From NCBI RefSeq assembly GCF_023053635.1, contig NC_086180.1, positions 7,259,206 to 7,323,205 on the forward strand: a stretch of DNA of 64,000 nucleotides, given 5' to 3'. This DNA comes from Elgaria multicarinata webbii (taxonomy: Eukaryota; Chordata; Lepidosauria; Squamata; Anguidae). The notes beneath the pieces are model-generated. The model made no database searches and was not told where the DNA came from. It was given only the letters and a program-made list of their open reading frames with translations. Of the stretch, positions 11,680 through 23,141 are shown in pieces. Position numbers and translations under genes: made by a program. How positions within the stretch are numbered: position 1 is the first letter of the stretch; every line of letters starts with the position of its first letter.

Positions 11680-12018
11680 CTACACTGATTCCATTGTCGT
11701 ACTGCTCTAACAGTCAGGAAGTTTTTCGTGATGTCCAGTTGGAATCTGGCTTCCTTTAACTTGATCGCGTTATTCCGTGTCCTGCACTCTGGGAGGATCG
11801 AGAAGAGATCCTGGCCCTCCTCTGTGTGATAACCTTTTAAGTCTTTGAAGAGTGCTATCATGTCTCCCCTCAATCTTCTCTTCTCCAGACTAAACATGCC
11901 CAGTTCTTTCAGTCTCTCTTCATAGGGCTTTGCTTCCAGACCCCTGATCATCCTGGTTGCCCTCCTCTGCGTCCTTCTTGAATTGTGGAGCCCAGAACTG
12001 GACGCAATACTCAAGATG
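11680..12018 (-). mobile_element. CR1 LINE 3' fragment, right edge of duplication copy A
   Basis: The minus strand codes the C-terminal end of the CR1 ORF2: [30 protein letters not shown] and [16 protein letters not shown]. Relative to the CR1s at 13640 and 63020 about 20 bp are missing near 11966. It is homologous to 33064-33390. Confidence 0.85.
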
Positions 12019-12019
12019 A

Positions 12020-12121
12020 GGCCCTGCTCTTATGGTTTCCTGGTTGATAGCTGGTTGGCCACTGTGTGAACAGAGTGTTGGACTAGATGGACCCTCGTTC
12101 TGAACCAGCTTGGCTCTTATG
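12020..12121 (+). repeat. CR1-like 3' tail
   Basis: The sequence 'ctggttggccactgtgtgaa' through 'cttggctcttatgttct' is the last 100 bp of the CR1-like subfamily seen at 45100-45205. Confidence 0.7.
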
Positions 12122-12124
12122 TTC

Positions 12125-12845
12125 TACCCACACACTCATACCTTTCGGGCCTTGGTCACACACATCACTGGTATGGAGCATACCAAACTTGGCACAGCTA
12201 AAGTCCTTGTTAAGAGCAATCATGGTGCCAAGTTTCATCTCCTTATCTTTAAAAATAACATATATATTTTTAAAAATTAAATCCTCAAATTTAAAAAAAA
12301 TCCTAAAAATCAATGGATGAACATATCTGTTTCAAATTTGGTATGGCTAAAGCTCTAACTAAAAGCTATCACGGTGCCAACTTTCAGCTCTTTATCTATA
12401 AAAATGACATTTTAGAAAATAATAATTTTAAAACCTCAATTTTTAAAAAAAATCCTAAAAAATCAATGGATGAACGGATCTGTTTCAAATTTGGTGTGGC
12501 TAAAGCTCTCCCTAAGTCCTATCATGGGGTGAAGTTTCATCTCTTTAACTTTAAAAATGACGATTTTAAAAATGATAATTTTAAACCCTCAATCTTTAAA
12601 TAAATCCTAAAAAATCAATGGATGAACAGATCTGTTTCAAATTTGGTATGACTAAATCTCTTCCTAAGAGCTACCATTGTGCCAAGTTTCATGTCTTTAT
12701 CTTAACAAATGACGGAGTTATAAGCATTTTTGTTATTTCCCATTAGAGCTGCTCTCTGGGGAAAAACCCAGCTTTCCCCTTCCTCTCCCGGATTTGTCAC
12801 CCAAAACCCGGACAAATCCGGGCAAATCTGGTCATATGGTCTCCC
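12125..12845 (-). mobile_element. Inverted, shorter relative of the array-bearing TIR element
   Basis: It is the reverse orientation of the element at 1030. The terminus 'gtcatatggtctccc' is followed by TA at 12846. Units of about 153 bp are present, and the distal end near 12130-12165 retains the reversed 'gtgtgaccaaggc' region, so the middle is shorter than in the 1.44-kb form. On the plus strand two units read as one open frame (12313-12603), repeating a 51-residue block that starts MDE(H/R)ICFKFG. Confidence 0.65.
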
Positions 12846-13558
12846 TAGGAAAGGGGAGAAACAGAGGGAAAGGGTTCAGCGTAAAGAAATAGTAAGGCTA
12901 GAGGCTGTGAGTGGAGAGCAAAGGGGCAAAGACAGAAAAAGATTGGGTGGAGGCAGAAAGCAACAATTTCCTTCTCTTTCTGCCTGCTGAACAGCTGATG
13001 GGGAGGAGGTCCAGGAACAAGAGGGAGCACTTGGCACCATAACATTTTTAAAGGGATTTTTAAAAATTAAAATAATTTCTTGAAGGGGGCAGCAAGTAGG
13101 GAGCTTTTCAGGCATCGTCTGGGATTCCTGTGGGCGCCCTGCCTTAAAGACGATTGCAACTGATTACGGCAGAAGCTTTTGAGGACAAGAATCCACTTTG
13201 TCCAATGCGACCTGTCATCTACGGAAACAGACTCTAGTCCACAAAAGCACATTTTATTTATTTATTTAAAATATTTCTTGGGCGCGTTTCAGGGCCCAGA
13301 AGCCCTCACAAGGCAGCTTACAACAATAAAATAATAAAATATTGAAAGCAATAAAACAGCAATTAAAACAATAAAACCAACAATAAAACCAGCAGGAACA
13401 ACAATAGCAGCAGTAACAACAATAATAACAATACTTATTATAGGATGGCCATGGTAAAATAAAATATTTTTCAGGCCTACTTGATAGCCTGCAAGGATGG
13501 TGCATGGCGGACATCCAATGGGAGTATCTGCATGAATTTTAGTAATAGGTTAAAGGAG
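12846..13558. other. Intergenic, mostly unassigned
   Basis: No gene is recognised. The part at about 13250-13500 ('tttatttatttaaaatattt', then A-rich with ataaaac repeats) looks like the reversed 3' tail of an L2-type LINE. The remainder (12846-13249) shows no clear family. Confidence 0.4.
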
Positions 13559-14271
13559 GAAATAGCATTTGCCTTTCTGGCAGCCATATCGCACTGTTGG
13601 CTCATATTCAGTAGATCACAAGTTGAATAGGAGCCAACAGTGCGATACGGCTGCAAGAAAGGCAAATGCTATTCTGGGCTGCATTAATAGGAGCATAGCT
13701 TCCACATTGCGTGAGGTACTGGTTCCTCTCTATTCGGCCCTGGTTAGGCCTCATCTAGAGTATTGCATCCAGTTCTGGGCTCCACAATTCAAGAAGGACG
13801 CAGACAAGCTGGAGCGTGTTCAGAGGAGGGCAACCAGGATGATCAGGGGTCTGGAAACTAAGCCCTATGAAGAGAGACTGAAAGAACTGGGCATGTTTAG
13901 CCTGGAGAAGAGAAGATTGAGGGGAGACATGATAGCACTCTTCAAATACTTCAAAGGTTGTCACACAGAAGAGGGCCAGGATCTCTTCTCGATCCTCCCA
14001 GAGTGCAGGACATGGAATAACGGGCTCAAGTTAAAGGAAGCCAGATCACAGCTGGACGTCAGGAAAAACTTCCTGACTGTTAGAGCAGTACGACAATGGA
14101 ATCAGTTACCTAGGGAGGTTGTGGGCTCTCCCACACTAGAGGCCTTCAAGAGGCAGCTGGACAACCATCTGTCAGGGATGCTTTAGGGTGGATTCCTGCA
14201 TTGAGCAGGGGGTTGGACTTGATGGCCTTGTAGGCCCTTTCCAACTCTACTATTTTATGATTCTATGAAAA
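13559..14271 (+). mobile_element. CR1 LINE 3' end with an inverted 5' piece
   Basis: The plus-strand frame (13569-14186) codes the CR1 ORF2 C-terminus: [55 protein letters not shown] and ending LDNHLSGML. The 3' UTR runs to 'tttatgattctatga'. The first 107 bp form an inverted repeat: 'aaatagcatttgcctttctg' at 13560 is mirrored by 'aaaggcaaatgctatt' at 13657-13672. This suggests 5' inversion during integration. Confidence 0.88.
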
Positions 14272-14363
14272 GTAACCTTAGAGAAATTTTACCATATCCT
14301 TGGGGAACAGTTTTATACCCACTTGGTAGTATTAATGGTACTCTGGCAATAGCCTATAAAATA

Positions 14364-14679
14364 GGCTGACCATATGAAAAGGAGGACAGGGCTCCTGTAT
14401 CTTTAACAGTTGCATAGAAATGGGAGTTTCAGCAGGTGTCATTTGTATATATGGAGAACCTGGTGAAATTCCCTCTTCATCACCACAGTTAAAGCTGCAG
14501 GAGCTATACTAGAGTGACCAGATTTAAAAGAGGGCAGGGCACCTGCAGCTTTAACTGTGGTGATGAAGAGGAACTTTCCCCAGGTTCTCCATATATACAA
14601 ATGAGACCTGCTGAAATTCCTTTTTGAATACAACTGTTAAAGATACAGGAGCCCTGTCCTCCTTTTCATATGGTCAGCC
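14364..14679. mobile_element. Complete palindromic (foldback) MITE, 316 bp
   Basis: The termini ggctgaccatatgaaaagg and the exact reverse ccttttcatatggtcagcc lie between TA dinucleotides (14362-14363, 14680-14681). The two halves mirror each other around about 14520, joined by 'ctatactagagtgaccagat'. There is no coding capacity. The TA target and terminus resemble those of the larger TIR element at 1030 and the MITEs at 54.5-55.2 kb. Confidence 0.85.
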
Positions 14680-14931
14680 TACTATAAAACAGATCTTCTT
14701 TGTATTTGTCTGTCCAAAAATAAAGATAGCTGGCCAAGCCTCATCTACAAATGCTAATCATGTCCAATACAGAAGAAAATAGAAATGTCCTAATTCCTTA
14801 AGCAGAGCCTCAGGATATTTTGCAGAGCACATTTAACCAAATATGCAGGGATTACATTATCTCAAGGACATATTCTAAGCACATTTTCTTTTGCCTCGCA
14901 GCCTAAAAAACCCCTTAGCAATACTATATGG

Positions 14932-14982
<51 letters not shown>

Positions 14983-15772
14983 TAATGATATATTTGTTAC
15001 CCGCCTCTCCCTCTGGATCAAGGCAGGGTACAACACAAATACAAACAAAATAAAATACATATAACTAATTAAAACATTTAAAACTAATACATTATTAAAA
15101 GCAGCAAATTATTAAAAAGGCATCTTTAAATTCCACTGGGTAGGCCTGCCGGAAGAGATCATTCTTTATGGCTTTCTTAAATTCCGGAAGACTGTTAAGT
15201 TGAGCAATCTCTCCTGGCAAGCCATTCCAGTCTGGGAGTGGCAGAAGAGAAGGTCCTCTGGGTAATAGTTGTCAGCCTTATTTTTGTTGGCTGGAGTAGA
15301 TTCTTCCCAGAGGACCTGAGTGTGGGGGGCGGATTGTACGGGAGAAGGCGATCCTGCAGGTAGCCTGGACCCAAACCATGGAGGGCTTTAAAGGTGATAA
15401 CCAACACTTTATACTTCACCTGGAAACTCATTGGCAGCCAGTGAAGAGATTTTAAAACTGGTGTAATGGGGTCACCCCTAGGTGTACCGGTGACCAGCCT
15501 GGCTGCCATATTTTGAACTAGTTGAAGTTTCCGGACTAGACACAGAGGTAGCCCTATGTAGAGTGCATTGCAGAAGTTGAGCCTCGAAGTTACCAGCACG
15601 TGCACTACCGTCTTTAGATCTTCTGACTCTAGGAAGGGGCGCAGCTGGCATATCAGCCCAAGCTGATAGTAGGCACTCCTGGCCGTTGCATCTATCTGGG
15701 CTGTCATTTGCAGCAATGGATCCAGAAGCACCCCCAAGCTGCAAACATAGTCTTTCAGGGGGAGTGTAGTAG
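14932..15772 (-). mobile_element. L2-type LINE 3' end
   Basis: The minus-strand frame (15737-15195) codes the C-terminal RT-thumb region: YYQLGLICQLRPFLESEDLK, LVTSRLNFCNALYIGLPLC and KSLHWLPM. The tail is an (ATT)n run at about 14933-14981. It is 5' truncated near 15772. The same subfamily occurs at 40835-40882/43753-44385 and 52257-53062. Confidence 0.85.
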
Positions 15773-15779
15773 TATGCTT

Positions 15780-16930
15780 GCAGTATGCTTGATTTCAGTA
15801 TTCCACCTAAGAATTCTAAATATAAATCTGAAAATACATGTGGGGATTTGGAGACATTTATCGAACAACTGGATTTTATAAATCAAGGAGCAGCTATAAT
15901 TCTGATGGGAGATTTAAATGCCCGTATTGGGTCAAATGAGGAGTGCCTTATGAGCAACCTCAATATGGATAACCTACAGTCTCAAATTTCTCCCTTAAAT
16001 GCAGGTAGAGAATCAAAGGATAGTGTGATCAATGAATATGGGAAAGCCTTCTACAGCATAATTTTGAAATTTAACCAGCATATTCTTAATGGCAACCATC
16101 CTAATGACAGACCCGGCAAAATAACTTTTTTTGCTGGTTGGGGAGGAAGTGTTATAGATTACGTTGTTGTCTCCCCCAATTTAATTCCATACATAAATGG
16201 ATTTGAAGTAATTTGCCATCCAGAGAGCGACCATTTTCCAATGTATTTATCACTTCTAGTGACTTCTAAGATATGCCCAACACAGGAAGAAAGTTCTAAG
16301 AACATCTCTAATTGTATTCTTCCTAAAAGAATCAGATGGTCTGTGCAAGTGGAACACCAATTGCTGGGGATACTCTATGATCAGAAATGTCTACAACTAC
16401 GTAGTAAAATTACCCATATGTCAGAACCTAAAAATTTAATTACACAGTTCTCTGAAATCTTACAGGCATTAGAACCCTTATTCCCTAAGGAGGCCTTTTT
16501 AGAATCACAGAAATCCAACTTATCTGAGTGGTATGATAGGGAGTGTAAAATGGTCAAATCCGAGTTACAAGAATAGCCTGCAAGACACAAGCTCCTAGAT
16601 TAATCTATTCCTATTGTCAACTACAAAGTAATTATAAGAAATTATTAAATTATAAAAAGTCAATATATATTAGTTCACAATGGAATGATCTCCTGGTGGC
16701 AGCCCAAAGTAGAGACTCCCAGCAATTTTGGAAGCTTATTAATAAATCGAGGTCAAATGGGCAATTATTGACTGAACCAAAAATTCCCTCACAGGTATGG
16801 GAAGACCATTTTCGAGATTTATTTAATGAACCCTCTAATAATAATTTCTTTGAGACTTCAACAAAGATTAATAGACTTACTCCCAAGTCGGGAGAGGATT
16901 TGCCAGCATGGGAGCCTGTCTCCCCATGTG
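15780..16930 (+). mobile_element. Non-LTR retroelement fragment: AP-type endonuclease plus linker
   Basis: The open frame 15785-16576 reads as the C-terminal half of an endonuclease/exonuclease/phosphatase domain: ILMGDLNARIG (metal-site Asp and Asn), GSVIDYVVVSPNL (the IDY strand) and ESDHFPMYLSL (catalytic Asp-His pair). It then enters the helical linker common before LINE reverse transcriptases (WYDRECKM). A second open stretch at 16696-16900 (FWKLINKSRSNG, WEDHFRDLFNEP) continues that linker. No reverse transcriptase follows; a repeat takes over at about 16930. The LINE clade was not identified. It differs from the CR1, L2 and L1 here. Confidence 0.65.
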
Positions 16931-17280
16931 ATGTGACACTTGGGAAATGTTTTGAAAACTGTTTATGGAGTGTGTCCTGGGCCCCAATCGTTGTCACTCC
17001 TGTTATAAACCATTTTAAAGCCTAAATAAGGCTTAGTTGGGTGGAGGCATCAGAAGATCGACAGATAGGCCTCACCTTCCTAGTTGATATGGGAAAAAGT
17101 GATCTTTCAGATATCCAGGGACCAAGCTGTTTTGGACTTCGAAAGCTGATTAACAGTCATCTGAATGGCTCCTGGAAGCAAATGGAGCAATATGGCATGC
17201 CCTTTTTTTGCACAGAGTGTTCTATATAATTGTGAAATTTTAATAAATAGCATCATCACATAGTGTACAACTATTTGAAA
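16931..17280 (+). repeat. Duplicated AADACL4 upstream block, copy A, left part
   Basis: It begins as a MITE-like segment ('gtgacacttgggaaatgttt', 'gtgtcctgggccccaa') and continues as sequence matching 22774-23125 almost base for base. It stops at 'tagtgtacaactat', where the copia-like fossil follows. The block resumes at 21581-21612 and again at 22229-22387. Confidence 0.75.
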
Positions 17281-20200
17281 CTTTATGACTATGTGCTTCA
17301 ACTTTAACTGTCACTGGCTTCTCCACCGAGACCTTAAAGTCCTTTATTAACTGGATCAGCCAAGTAACTTCACCACACGCCAGCACAATACTTAGCCTCA
17401 TAGGAAAATGCCACAAACTCTTGCTTCCTATCTTTTCAAACGTCATCACAAACCTGCTGAGAATGGCAACAAAAACAGACAAACAAAACTGTTCACTGAA
17501 CATAACAACATTTCTCACCACCAAATGATACAAGCCTGGATCACTAAAGTCCTCTCCTTGTAAGTTCTTTAGGGCATCCAATTCCATGGGGCTTTTTGCT
17601 GGTTTGCATTGAGACATTCCACACCATTCCAGCAGACTCAGAATTTTTTGCTTTTGACTCAGCAAAAACCTTCCATCTTCTGCCCGGTTGATTTCTACTC
17701 CTAAATAATTCTTTACAACACCTAGGGATTTCAAATTGTACCTGCTACTCAGTTGCTCAGCTACTTTGTTGATTTCAGCGTCACTGGAACAAGATATTAT
17801 CAAATCATCAACATAAATCAAAGTAGCCTTGTAGGCTTTACCTTTTCCCTTTGTATAAAGACAAGGGTCAACTAGGCTTCTTACAAATCCCATTTCACTC
17901 ACCAGAGTATTGTTTAGTAAAGAATTCCAACACCTAGCACTCTGCTTTAACCCATAAATCGCCTTCTTTAGAAACCACACGGTGCTGTCATCTGTTTCTA
18001 AACCTTCAGGCTTCCTTAAATATATTTTCTCAACGATTGGCGCGTTGAGATAAGCAGTCTGAAAATCATATTGCCTCACTTTAAGGTTTTCTTTGGCTGC
18101 AATTGTCAAAAACAAACGCAAAGTCTCTGATTTTGCTGTTGGGGCGAAAGTTTGGTCATAATCGACCTCCTTAACCTGGTTGAACCCTTGGGCGACCAGT
18201 AGAGCCTTGAATCTCTGCTCCCCCGTCTCTAACTGCTTGCGTTTAAACACCCATCTGCAGGTTAGAGATTTTTGCCCTGCTGGCAAAACTGTCTCCTCAA
18301 AAACTCCGTTTTCTTTGAGACTATCTAGCTCCCTTTGCATGGCATGTTCCCACTGTTGTCTCTCTAAAGAATTCAATTTCTTCACTTCGGAATAGGAATT
18401 AGGCTCATAATTTACATAACAAGCATCAAAGCTGTACCTTTTAGGAGGTATGCCTTTATTTGCTCTTTGAGAACGTCTAGGAACTTCTTCCTGCTTCTCC
18501 TGCTCTGCAAACTCTTGAGCCTCTATACTCGGACTGGTCACTAGCAACTCAGGCTCTTGCCTGCTATCTAGTTCCACCAGGACTTCCGGGTTGTCGTGCA
18601 CCTCTCTCCAGTTTTGCTCACTGAATCTAGCTAATCTGGAGACCACTATCCTACCCCCTTCGCACAGGAACCACCAGCTATTATACTCATAACCTACAAA
18701 TCTCATTCTGATCCCCTTTGGAGAACTTTGCCGTCTCTGTGAAAGTGGAACATTTACAATTGCAAAACTCCCCCAAGTTCTTAAGTGCTTGAGGTTTGGT
18801 CTTTTGCTGTAAAGTAAAGAAAAAGGAATGTTATTAATGGATTTAGACCAAGTCCTGTTGCAAAGGTAATTAGCTGCCACAAACGCTTCTCCCCATAATT
18901 GTGGCTCTGCCTTTGCGTCTTTCATCAGGCATTCCATCTTCTCCTTTAAAACGCCGATCCTCCTTTCTATATTTCCATTTTGCCACGGGCTCTTCGGATT
19001 ACAATATTTATGATTTATGACAGTCTTTTTACAAAACTGCTTGAAATCCAATGACTGGAACTCTCCTCCTTGATCCGTCAAAAATTCCCGGACTTGCTTC
19101 TGCAGATTTCTCTCTATACATTTAACCCATTCTTTCACCGTGCTTAAACATTCTGATTTGTGCTTTAACAAATACACCCACGAGAAACAGGTCTTATCAT
19201 CTAAAATGATTAATGCATATCTGGCTTTTCCATAGCTCTCAGGAAAAGGGCCAGCCAAGTCCATACGAATCAATCCCAAAACATTTTTATGCCACCAGTC
19301 TCTGACACGTGGAATATTCATAACTTTAGACTTAGCAATTTTGCATATAGAACAATCAAGGTACTTCTTGCACCCCTGAACTTTGACTCCCTCTGAAAAA
19401 CTCAGAGTTTTGTTCAGAACCTTAAAACTTGAATGTCCAAGTCTTCTATGAAATAAATGGATGCAATTGTCATGATTAGGCACATTTTCATTAGTTTCCA
19501 TACAACCTGCTTGTATTTCTGAAACTCCTTCCTCATTAGGATTGCCATCTATGAAATACAATCCATTTTTCAGCTTTCCCATTCCTCTTAGGAGTCCATG
19601 CTTACGAATAAAGCATTTGTCTTTTTCAAAAGACACACAGAAATCCTTTTCTGTCATATTGGAAACTCCTAGAAGGGAAAAATTCAAACTGGGAACAAAC
19701 AATGCATTCTCAAAACACTCTTTCAAAAAAGGTAAGAAGCACGTTCCTTCCCAGATGCTTGGATCTTCGTCCCATCAGCCAGCGCTATAGACTTTTCAGA
19801 GGAGTCCCTGAAGTTCCGGAAAAAACCACGTCTATTAGAAATCACGGTAGAACAAGCCGAGTCTATGAGCCAATTGTTGCTCTTTTCTTCTGCTTGCCTG
19901 CAGAGCTGACTTCTCACTTCTGCCGTGACTAGCTGCGTTGATTTTTTCTTCCCTTGGGGTTTTTCTTCTTTGTTGGGCTCTGATTGTAATCTGACTCTAC
20001 AATCCTTTTGAATATGCCCCAATTTCTGACATCTGAAGCACCGAAGGAACTTTTTAGGCTTGGACTTTTTCGAAGTTGAAAATGCTGACTCATCTTCCTC
20101 CTTCTTCACCGAAGCCTTAACCCCTTCATACCCAGACCATTTTGAAAATGTGTCTGGTTTGTCGCCTGAACTGCTTTGGGCTTGCTTTCTTAAATTTTTC

Positions 20201-21580
20201 TTTTGATGTTCTTCTATCAATCTGCCAGATATTGTATTTAATGTCATGTCCTGGACTCGCAATGCTTCTAACGTTGTCACCAGCACGTCCCAAGACGGTG
20301 GTAAACTGGACAAAACCACGTACACTTTCATTTCATCTGTTAAGGGTAAGCCCGCTGCACTTAAACTTTCAAAGCAGTCTCTTAATTTCTGCAAATGAGC
20401 TTTTATGTCTTCTCCCTCTTTCATAAGTGTACGATAAAGCTTTCTTGTTAAGCTTAATCTAGCTCCTGCGGTCTCTCTGACATATACAAGTCTGAGTTTA
20501 GTCCAGATAACGTTAACAGTGTCTTCTCTGCTTATATAAGACAGTTGATCGTTCCTCATAGACAAAACAATGTGAGCTTTTGCCCTCTCAGCGCGATGTC
20601 CCCACTCGCGTAACTCGGCTGCATTCAAATCTTCTGCTGGGGCATTTATTACAACTTCCCACAGACCAAGATTTCTTAGGCTCATTTCTATCTTAAATGA
20701 CCATGACATATAATTTTCGTCTGTAAGTAACTCAATAGGGACAGTGTTCCCAACGTTTACTGCCATAATTTCAATTTAACAGGTTGTTTCTGGTTTACAA
20801 CCCCTTCAGTGGTTTAATTTCTCTTAGGGCCTGACCAGCTATCCAGATTCAGATTCCTCAGTGCCCTCTTAAATTCAAACCACTCTTGCCAGTCCTTTTC
20901 CATGTGATTTTCCAGACACCGCTATCCGAAATAGCTTCTGGCTGTCTGTTCCAACGACTTTTACAAAGACGCTCAGGAATTTAATCAACCACGGCTTAAT
21001 TCTTCAGTCCTACTGCACTTGCTGAGAAAAACTCGTGCGTTATGGCTCAGCTTGGGGTACTGGGCCCATAACCTGTTGAGTTATGGCTTTAGAAGCTGTT
21101 TAGTTATTGCACAGACTGGGTTTCTGGCACATAACCTTTTGTGTTAAGTCTCTGTCTGGGCCCTACAGAAACTAGCAGAGATTACAGCGGTTCTCAGCCA
21201 AGTCAGCAAAGACGTGAATTAAGACAGAAATTTATGTAGGTTAAAACAAACCTTTTACTGGCAAATAAATATATAATTTAGTTATGGCAGTACAGATACA
21301 AATACTTACAAACGGTCAGTCAATACAGCTCACATGAGGGACATGGAAGTTATACAGGAACTTGAAAATACATTTACTTTTATAGACAACCTGTACAATG
21401 ATGCAACTCCTTGCAACCCTTAATTGAAGGCAATAAGTTAGACAATTATTCAATTATGACACTCAATGTCCAGGTGTAGAGTTGACCTTTAAGTTTCTGC
21501 TGAGTCTTCTGTTCCTCAAGATCCTCAACAATTAACAAATCAATGGAAAACATAACCAGGATCCATTCCAGGATCCAACA
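17281..21580 (-). mobile_element. Ty1/copia-type LTR retroelement fossil
   Basis: Parts in order on the minus strand are as follows. A 5' LTR of about 507 bp lies at 21580-21074, with ends TGTTGG...CTCAACA. A primer site directly inside it (21073-21060, ggttatgggcccag) is complementary to the anticodon stem-loop of vertebrate initiator Met tRNA, as known for copia elements. A gag-like frame (20766-19723) has a CCHC knuckle (CFRCQKLGHIQKDC). Next come a protease-like DSA motif and a pol frame (19726-17240) holding an integrase HHCC and core (RMDLAGPFPES), an RT with YVDDLI and the copia-type block TCRWVFKRK. This gene order (integrase before RT) defines Ty1/copia. It is broken, with a few breaks, and no 3' LTR was recognised. 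Long open stretches suggest a moderately recent insertion. Confidence 0.88.
21074..21580 (-). repeat. 5' LTR of the copia-type fossil
   Basis: The boundary is set by TG...CA termini (inverted TGTTG/CAACA) and by the primer site immediately inside. The LTR holds a 'tataaaagtaaatg' box-like stretch on the minus strand. No partner LTR is visible at the other end. Confidence 0.75.
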
Positions 21581-21612
21581 CATATAGTGTACAACTATCT
21601 GAGTCAATTTAA

Positions 21613-22225
21613 GGGCCTTGCTAGACCTGCCGGGATAAGCCGGCAGGGAGGCGGGGCGACGGCGCGCTGACGTTAGCGTGCGCCGCCCAGGCTTCCAGAC
21701 GCGGACGCGCAGGGACATCAGGATCCCTGCGTCCGCCATTTTTTATTTAAGTTTAAAAGGGCCACGTGCGGCCCGAAGACTCCGGAGAAGGTAAGCCGTT
21801 TTTTTTAGTTAACCCCCCCATCCGCTCCTGATCCCTTCCTGATCTTTCTGTGTCGTCTCTCCTTCTCCTTCCATGTGTGTGTGTCCTGTGTCGTCTCTCC
21901 TCCTTCTCCCTCTGTGTGTGTGTGTGTGTTCTGTGTCGTCTCTCCTCCTTCTCCCTGTCGTGATCTCCCCCGGCCAATGGGCACAGCGCTCAGCGCTGTG
22001 CCCAGTCCGCGGCTTTTTGCAGCTACTCGTGAGTAAGCGAGTAGCCGCAAAAAGCCACGGAAGTAGCTAGTAGCTGCAGAAAAGGCGCGCCATAAGCGAC
22101 TTCGCTTATGGCGTGTTAGAGGAGGCTTCAGTGCGGCCTGGGGCTGAATTCCCCTGTGCGTCATGTGGAAGCACAGCAGGGAAACCGGCTCTCAAGGCGC
22201 GCTAAGGCCTCGTCTAGCAATGCCC
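21613..22225. mobile_element. PIF/Harbinger-type MITE, 613 bp
   Basis: The termini gggccttgctagac and, reversed, gggcattgctagac lie between 3-bp TAA direct repeats (21610-21612, 22226-22228). A TWA target of 3 bp is the Harbinger signature. The empty site is preserved in the sister block at 23139-23141. The interior has GC-rich inverted stretches (about 22005-22060) and a (GT)n tract, with no transposase. Confidence 0.85.
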
Positions 22226-22228
22226 TAA

Positions 22229-22387
22229 GTCTCGTAATCCATTTACTAGCGATGTGGAAATGTGTTTCTCACCAAGTTTGCATTTTCAAGGAAGGAGCTA
22301 CAGAACTACAACAGACAGAGAGTTGAGCCAATCCTTCTGGAGACGACAGTCTTGCCTGTATAGTCAGCTTTAGTTCCTTTGGAAAGG
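22229..22387 (+). pseudogene. Duplicate of the AADACL4-like leader/promoter without its exon
   Basis: These 159 bp match 23142-23301, the sequence directly upstream of the copy B start codon, with a few percent change. The match stops 4 bp before where the ATG would be; unrelated sequence follows. It is therefore a leader copy without a coding exon 1, either a dead remnant or a possible alternative upstream promoter or exon. Confidence 0.7.
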
Positions 22388-22773
22388 AAATTTGGCACAC
22401 TGATAAGTCTGGCTGTAAAATGTACCAGAAAAATCTAAAAACATGAAAATTTGGGTGTTAAGTATTTAAAAAAGAAAAGAACCTAGGCTTACACCTACAA
22501 CTCCTTCTAATGCCATGCACCACTAAGAAAGGCTCATGACAATTTAAAAATACAATACCATATAAAGCCATACATTCACACACACATACACACACATGTT
22601 TAAAAGAAATACAAGTGTGAAGACTATAACCTTAGCAGGCAAAGGCCTGCCAGAAGACAGATGACTTCTATAGCCAGTGAAAGATATTCTGAAAGAGTGC
22701 CATCCACAAGAGAAAAAGCACTCCACAAAATTGCTACAGCCATTGTTAACACCCTGGCCAAATCTACACCAAG
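22388..22773. other. Unassigned spacer with short (CA)n tract
   Basis: No gene or recognised family is seen. A CA/CACA-rich run lies near 22575-22600. The last 30 bp ('aaatctacaccaagcaggat') begin a hAT-like MITE. Confidence 0.4.
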
Positions 22774-23141
22774 CAGGATGTGACACTTGGGAAATGTTTT
22801 GAAAACTGTCTATGGAGTGTGTCCTGGGCCCCAAAAGTTGTCACTCCTGTTATAAACCATTTTAAAGCCTAAATAAGGCCTAGTTGGGTGGAGGCATCAG
22901 CAGATAGACAGAAAGGCCTCACCTTCCTAGTTACTGTGGGAAAAAGTGATCTTTCAGATATCCAAGGAGGGACCAAGCTGTTTTGGACTTCGAAAGCTGA
23001 TTAACAGTCATCTGAATGGCTCTTGGAAGCAAATTGAGCAATATGGCATGCCCTTTTTTGCACAGAGTGTTCTAGATAATTGTAGATAAATGTTAATAAA
23101 CAGCATCATCACATGGTGTACAACTATCTGAGTCAATTTAA
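22774..23141 (+). repeat. AADACL4 upstream block, copy B
   Basis: Sister of 16931-17280 plus 21581-21612. It ends 'gagtcaatttaa' directly before the leader. It carries no mobile insertions and therefore shows the pre-insertion state of the other block. Confidence 0.75.

Larger units (their letters stand above)
1030..11980 (+). repeat. Segmental duplication, copy A (AADACL4-like locus)
   Basis: This block aligns nearly base for base with 23866-33360, apart from indels and private insertions. It carries part of intron 1, exons 2-4, introns 2-3 and the 3' flank of an AADACL4-like gene. On the left, homology starts exactly at the terminus of the TIR element (1030 against 23866). On the right it runs through a CR1 fragment and is lost near 11965-11980. 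Differences by eye are a few percent. Private to this copy are the L2 LINE at 3231-4754 and the absence of the MITE seen at 30998-31155. Confidence 0.85.

Noticed and set aside
14439-14633. Small open frames in the palindromic MITEs (also 6697-6903, 54999-55313)
   Set aside because: They arise from foldback, non-coding elements and differ between copies.
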